Part shown: positions 63,398 to 64,000 of the stretch, piece by piece
Numbering within the stretch: the first letter of the stretch is position 1
How the letters are laid out: each line of letters begins with the position of its first letter
NCBI GenBank assembly: GCA_905221605.1
Contig: CAJNDS010002157.1
Span: forward strand, 588,501 to 652,500
Origin: Symbiodinium natans
Lineage: Eukaryota; Sar; Dinophyceae; Suessiales; Symbiodiniaceae
DNA length: 64,000 bases
Direction of reading: 5' to 3'
Made by a program: the position numbers and the translations under genes
The notes under the pieces: generated by a model
Told to the model about the DNA's origin: nothing
What the model saw: the letters and a program-made list of their open reading frames with translations, nothing else
Databases searched by the model: none

Positions 63398-63958
63398 AAT
63401 TCCCAAGGGGGATCCAGTAACCACTGCAAGGCCGGTGGCCATGAGAATGATATGAAGCCGACGATGCCGATGCTTTGCAACATGTTGATGGTCATGCCAA
63501 CCTTAGTAGCCCAGTAACCATATTCCAATAAGGGCACCCTTCTTTTGGCTGCTTACCTTATAAGGGAACCCAGAACCAAAAAAAAGGGAAAAGGGTACCA
63601 CTGGGCTCTCAAGCAACCCCACAAGACGTTGCCAGCATCGTGGTGGCCTTCGAGGTCTGCTTCGTGTTCATGAAGTAGTATGCCATCGGAATGCCGCACA
63701 TGGCGACCATGCCGGCCACTATCCAGCCCACTAAGCTGAACGGGGTACAGTCCGCACAGGTGTCTGTCTGCCAGGACTGCCCCAACGGACATTCGGAGCA
63801 TGCCGTTCCCAAGCGTCCTCCGGCACAAGTCCCGGGTTTTCCGCCGGGGCAATGCTCGAAAGGAATGCACGCAAAGACGTTGAAGGGGTCATCAGGATCA
63901 GCGAAGAATCCATACTTGAGCGAGGCTGCGTCACTGCCGTCGCACTCCAAGCCCTTGC
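52581..63958 (-). CDS. Gene B: paralogue of gene A, 5' part outside the window
   Basis: Reading leftwards from 63958, this gene gives the last cysteine-rich repeats, the same membrane-exon series as gene A (at least eleven matched exons) and the same start of the cytoplasmic tail. It lies upstream of gene A on the same strand, so the two are a head-to-tail tandem pair. Protein identity between matched exons is moderate, for example [20 protein letters not shown] against [20 protein letters not shown]. This makes the duplication old, although exon lengths and phases are often unchanged. The ligand-binding domain must lie to the right of the window. Its 3' end is not fixed: exon-like pieces continue to about 44.15 kb and beyond. 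Confidence 0.7.
53432..53500 (-). CDS. Gene B tail exon: [20 protein letters not shown]
   Basis: The acceptor is GACAG. It aligns with gene [15 protein letters not shown]. The left edge is approximate. Confidence 0.6.
54528..54597 (-). CDS. Gene B candidate tail exon
   Basis: The frame [20 protein letters not shown] lies between CCCTAAA (left) and TTTAGGG (right). No partner was recognised. Confidence 0.35.
54607..54738 (+). repeat. TTTAGGG array
   Basis: About 19 perfect units ending at a half copy of the GATGTTCCCCCTTATAC element. Confidence 0.95.
55071..55168. mobile_element. GGGATGTTCCCCCTTA family, copy 4
   Basis: The arms are TGGGATGTTCGCAATTATGC and ATGAGGGGGAATATCCCA. Confidence 0.65.
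55480..55527 (-). CDS. Gene B tail exon: [15 protein letters not shown]
   Basis: This 48-nt exon is equal in length and phase to gene A 7303-7350. The acceptor is ATGAG and the donor GTGCC. Confidence 0.8.
56023..56125. mobile_element. GGGATGTTCCCCCTTA family, copy 5
   Basis: The arms are TGGGATGTTCCCATTTATAC and GTATAGGGGGGTACATCCCA. Half copies lie at 32045-32095 and 54743-54773. Confidence 0.65.
56325..56412 (-). CDS. Gene B candidate tail exon
   Basis: The frame [20 protein letters not shown] and then LDSQTPTS lies between GGTTAG and a GTATATC donor. No partner was found. Confidence 0.45.
56495..56579 (-). CDS. Gene B candidate exon
   Basis: After AACGCAG one frame reads [20 protein letters not shown] and another [20 protein letters not shown]; both are open. 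The first weakly resembles gene [18 protein letters not shown] and the order agrees. Confidence 0.4.
57129..57262. mobile_element. CTACTATTTGCTTAAGAACC family, fourth copy
   Basis: CTACTATTTGCTTAAGAACC, then long C and A runs, and TTCTGAAGCAATTGTTGAGG at the right. Confidence 0.55.
57376..57433 (-). CDS. Gene B exon: [17 protein letters not shown]
   Basis: This hydrophobic frame resembles gene [13 protein letters not shown]. Splice edges are uncertain. Confidence 0.5.
57638..57729 (-). CDS. Gene B exon: [20 protein letters not shown]
   Basis: This exon encodes [20 protein letters not shown] and then AMLMMMAIL. The acceptor is ACGAG and the donor GC (CTAG^GCTCC). It has the same phase as gene A. 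Confidence 0.85.
58104..58212 (+). repeat. TCTCTG hexamer and CT microsatellite
   Basis: About 12 TCTGTC-type hexamers flanked by (CT)n, at the right end of an element with a GGGGTAGTATACTAGAA core. Confidence 0.95.
58313..58414. mobile_element. Inverted-repeat element, GGGGGTTTCCGGAATAGGGG family
   Basis: GGGGGTTTCCGGAATAGGGG on the left mirrors CTTTCGTAAACCCCC on the right. Related copies are at 27443-27536, 53757-53856, 41655-41745 and 1135-1325. Confidence 0.55.
58515..58563 (-). CDS. Gene B exon: [16 protein letters not shown]
   Basis: The acceptor is CCGCAG and the donor GC (CTTG^GCTG). It is a membrane helix that pairs with gene A 11579-11630. Confidence 0.8.
59124..59187 (-). CDS. 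Gene B exon: [20 protein letters not shown]
   Basis: This 64-nt exon has the same length as in gene A. The acceptor is CGTGAG and the donor CAG^GTGAGG. Confidence 0.85.
59200..59440. other. AT-rich spacer, nothing recognised
   Basis: AT-rich sequence with ATACATACATA runs, an intron between two gene B exons; no motif seen. Confidence 0.5.
59440..59510 (-). CDS. Gene B candidate exon
   Basis: An open frame [20 protein letters not shown] with a hydrophobic half lies between two assigned exons. There is no clear partner in A. Confidence 0.35.
59537..59783. mobile_element. Inverted-repeat element, CTACTATTTGCTTAAGAACC family
   Basis: CTACTATTTGCCTAAGAACC on the left mirrors TTCTTAAGCAAGTAGTAG on the right. 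The interior has TA-rich and T/G runs. Other copies are at 35788-35894, 49688-49826 and 57129-57262. Confidence 0.65.
59935..60015 (-). CDS. Gene B exon: [20 protein letters not shown]
   Basis: The acceptor is GCTCAG. It encodes [20 protein letters not shown] and then TFLHLD. It is very close to gene A 13337-13436. TTTAGGG follows directly on the right. Confidence 0.8.
60354..60443 (-). CDS. Gene B exon: [20 protein letters not shown]
   Basis: The acceptor is CCACAG and the donor GTGTTAC. It encodes [20 protein letters not shown] and then AWPLAPSDL, matching gene A 14251-14350. Confidence 0.75.
   Translation of the reverse strand, partial: ASTRQRFGALSARPGWQHLAAHGHSHHQI
61337..61385 (-). CDS. 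Gene B exon: membrane helix [15 protein letters not shown]
   Basis: Acceptor GCCGAG^GTTCATTGCC aligns base by base with gene A CTTCAG^GTTCCTGGTC. It is a short hydrophobic exon with a probable GC donor. Confidence 0.6.
61878..62059 (-). CDS. Gene B exon: [20 protein letters not shown]
   Basis: This 182-nt exon encodes [29 protein letters not shown] and [20 protein letters not shown]. Gene A carries an intron inside the HP-NGK junction. The donor is GTATGG. Confidence 0.85.
62331..62433 (-). CDS. Gene B exon: [20 protein letters not shown]
   Basis: This exon encodes [20 protein letters not shown] and then [12 protein letters not shown], with the same phase at its acceptor as gene A. The donor is GTCAGC. 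Confidence 0.8.
62551..62602 (-). CDS. Gene B exon: [17 protein letters not shown]
   Basis: The acceptor is CCAAG and the donor GTCATGG. It matches gene [19 protein letters not shown]. It joins SSNP to VLGY in frame across a telomere-bearing intron that A lacks. Confidence 0.75.
62603..63116 (-). mobile_element. Telomere-bearing intron in gene B, absent in gene A
   Basis: This 514-nt intron has GTCT at both junctions (CCA-GTCT-CTTGG ... CAAG-GTCT-TGGG). It contains more than twenty TTTAGGG units on the plus strand. Gene A encodes SSSPVSGYM in one exon. Confidence 0.65.
63117..63189 (-). CDS. Gene B exon: [20 protein letters not shown]
   Basis: This exon encodes [20 protein letters not shown] and then SSNP, ending CCA^GTCTCT. 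In gene A the first half and second half are separate exons. Confidence 0.85.
63190..63421 (-). mobile_element. Inverted-repeat intron in gene B with poly(A) run and nested telomeric insert
   Basis: This 232-nt intron has ends that form an imperfect inverted repeat (CTGGATCCCCCTTGGGAA against CTTACTCCCCTTAGAACC). A run of more than 60 A (plus strand, about 63321-63396) and a five-unit TTTAGGG insert (63238-63269) lie inside. A related element is at 38600-38690. Gene A has no intron at this codon. Confidence 0.7.
63422..63501 (-). CDS. Gene B exon: [20 protein letters not shown]
   Basis: This exon encodes [20 protein letters not shown] and then WPPALQ(W). The acceptor is CTAAG and the donor GTTACTGG. 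It continues gene [11 protein letters not shown] without loss of a codon. Confidence 0.85.
63502..63617 (-). mobile_element. Introner-like intron in gene B, GTAGCCCAGT family
   Basis: This 116-nt intron has terminal inverted repeats sharing AGCCCAGT at both ends. It is flanked by a 5-bp direct repeat GGTTG (TGTGG-GGTTG-CTTGAG ... CTAA-GGTTG-GC). Splicing at GTTGC/CTAAG restores SCG-VGMT, which gene A encodes uninterrupted as SCALAMT. Confidence 0.8.
63618..63958 (-). CDS. Gene B exon: last cysteine-rich units and membrane segment 1
   Basis: This single 341-nt exon encodes [20 protein letters not shown], then [35 protein letters not shown] and [20 protein letters not shown], ending [13 protein letters not shown]. 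It covers what gene A splits into four pieces with three introns. The acceptor is ATTAAG; the donor GTTGCTTGAG is the terminus of an inverted-repeat element. Confidence 0.85.
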
Positions 63959-64000
63959 CTTAATCCCTGTTCCCCTAGGAAGTAAAAAGGATCCTTTTTG

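Larger units (their letters stand above)
1..64000. repeat. Dispersed interstitial telomeric repeats (TTTAGGG / CCCTAAA)
   Basis: Arrays of 3 to nearly 40 perfect units occur roughly every 200-800 bp in both orientations. Common point variants are TTTCGGG, TTCAGGG, TTTGGGG, TGTAGGG and GCTTAGGG. The most frequent arrangement on the plus strand is CCCTAAA, unique exon-like piece, TTTAGGG. Confidence 0.95.

Noticed and set aside
63253-63537. Poly-phenylalanine ORF
   Set aside because: It translates a poly(A)/poly(T) run inside an intron; only its first part is the true exon 63422-63501.
1-64000. CRISPR array
   Set aside because: The regular short repeats are contiguous telomeric 7-mers without equal-length spacers, and the genome context is eukaryotic.
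1-64000. Dinoflagellate spliced-leader gene or relic
   Set aside because: I looked for the CCGTAGCC...GGCTCAAG signature on both strands and saw no convincing match; ACTTAGG/TTGG words near 1493 and elsewhere do not fit.

Overview
The window looks like nuclear DNA of a dinoflagellate (or a close alveolate), probably of the Symbiodiniaceae/Suessiales type. The reasons are plant-type telomeric 7-mers (TTTAGGG/CCCTAAA) scattered everywhere, genes cut into very short exons, splice donors that are often GC or GA instead of GT, and proteins rich in ephrin-receptor-like (GCC2/GCC3) cysteine repeats. No long intact ORF, rRNA, tRNA or prokaryote-like operon is visible. The species call is inference.

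Both recognisable genes are on the minus strand, head to tail, and are paralogues. Gene A runs from a signal-peptide exon at 38.17 kb down to about 4.0 kb, possibly to a stop at 3.31 kb. Its order is: signal peptide; a Venus-flytrap ligand-binding domain of the ANF-receptor/GABA-B type in many mini-exons (36.4-22.9 kb); a cysteine-rich GCC2/GCC3 block (22.94-22.0 kb); a polytopic membrane region (21.5-8.0 kb); and a cytoplasmic tail (7.4-4.0 kb). Gene B enters from the right edge inside its cysteine-rich block (63.96 kb) and repeats the same membrane and tail exons down to 52.6 kb. Further tail or unassigned exon-like pieces continue to about 39 kb. Several A and B exons match in length to the base (64, 61 and 48 nt) and in splice phase, which is the main evidence that the scattered unique segments are exons.

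The most interesting point is what separates the exons. Many introns carry TTTAGGG repeats next to the donor and CCCTAAA repeats next to the acceptor on the sense strand, so their ends are inverted telomeric repeats. In several cases the telomeric 7-mer itself supplies the GT donor. Other introns are short inverted-repeat elements in at least a dozen families. Comparing A with B shows introns present in one copy and absent from the other at the same codon, several flanked by 4-6 bp direct repeats. This is the pattern expected of introner-like elements, here with a telomeric-repeat class that I do not know to be described.

Other contents: a 5'-truncated LINE-type reverse transcriptase tail (15.4-16.6 kb) that abuts telomeric repeats and ends in a CCAA microsatellite; a 574-bp element with terminal inverted repeats (47.27-47.84 kb); a GC-rich block with 111-bp tandem repeats (50.4-51.7 kb); and many microsatellites. 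Unlisted stretches hold mixed telomeric repeats and short unique spacers in which I recognise nothing. Exon edges are read by eye from splice motifs and paralogue alignment; no RNA evidence was available.
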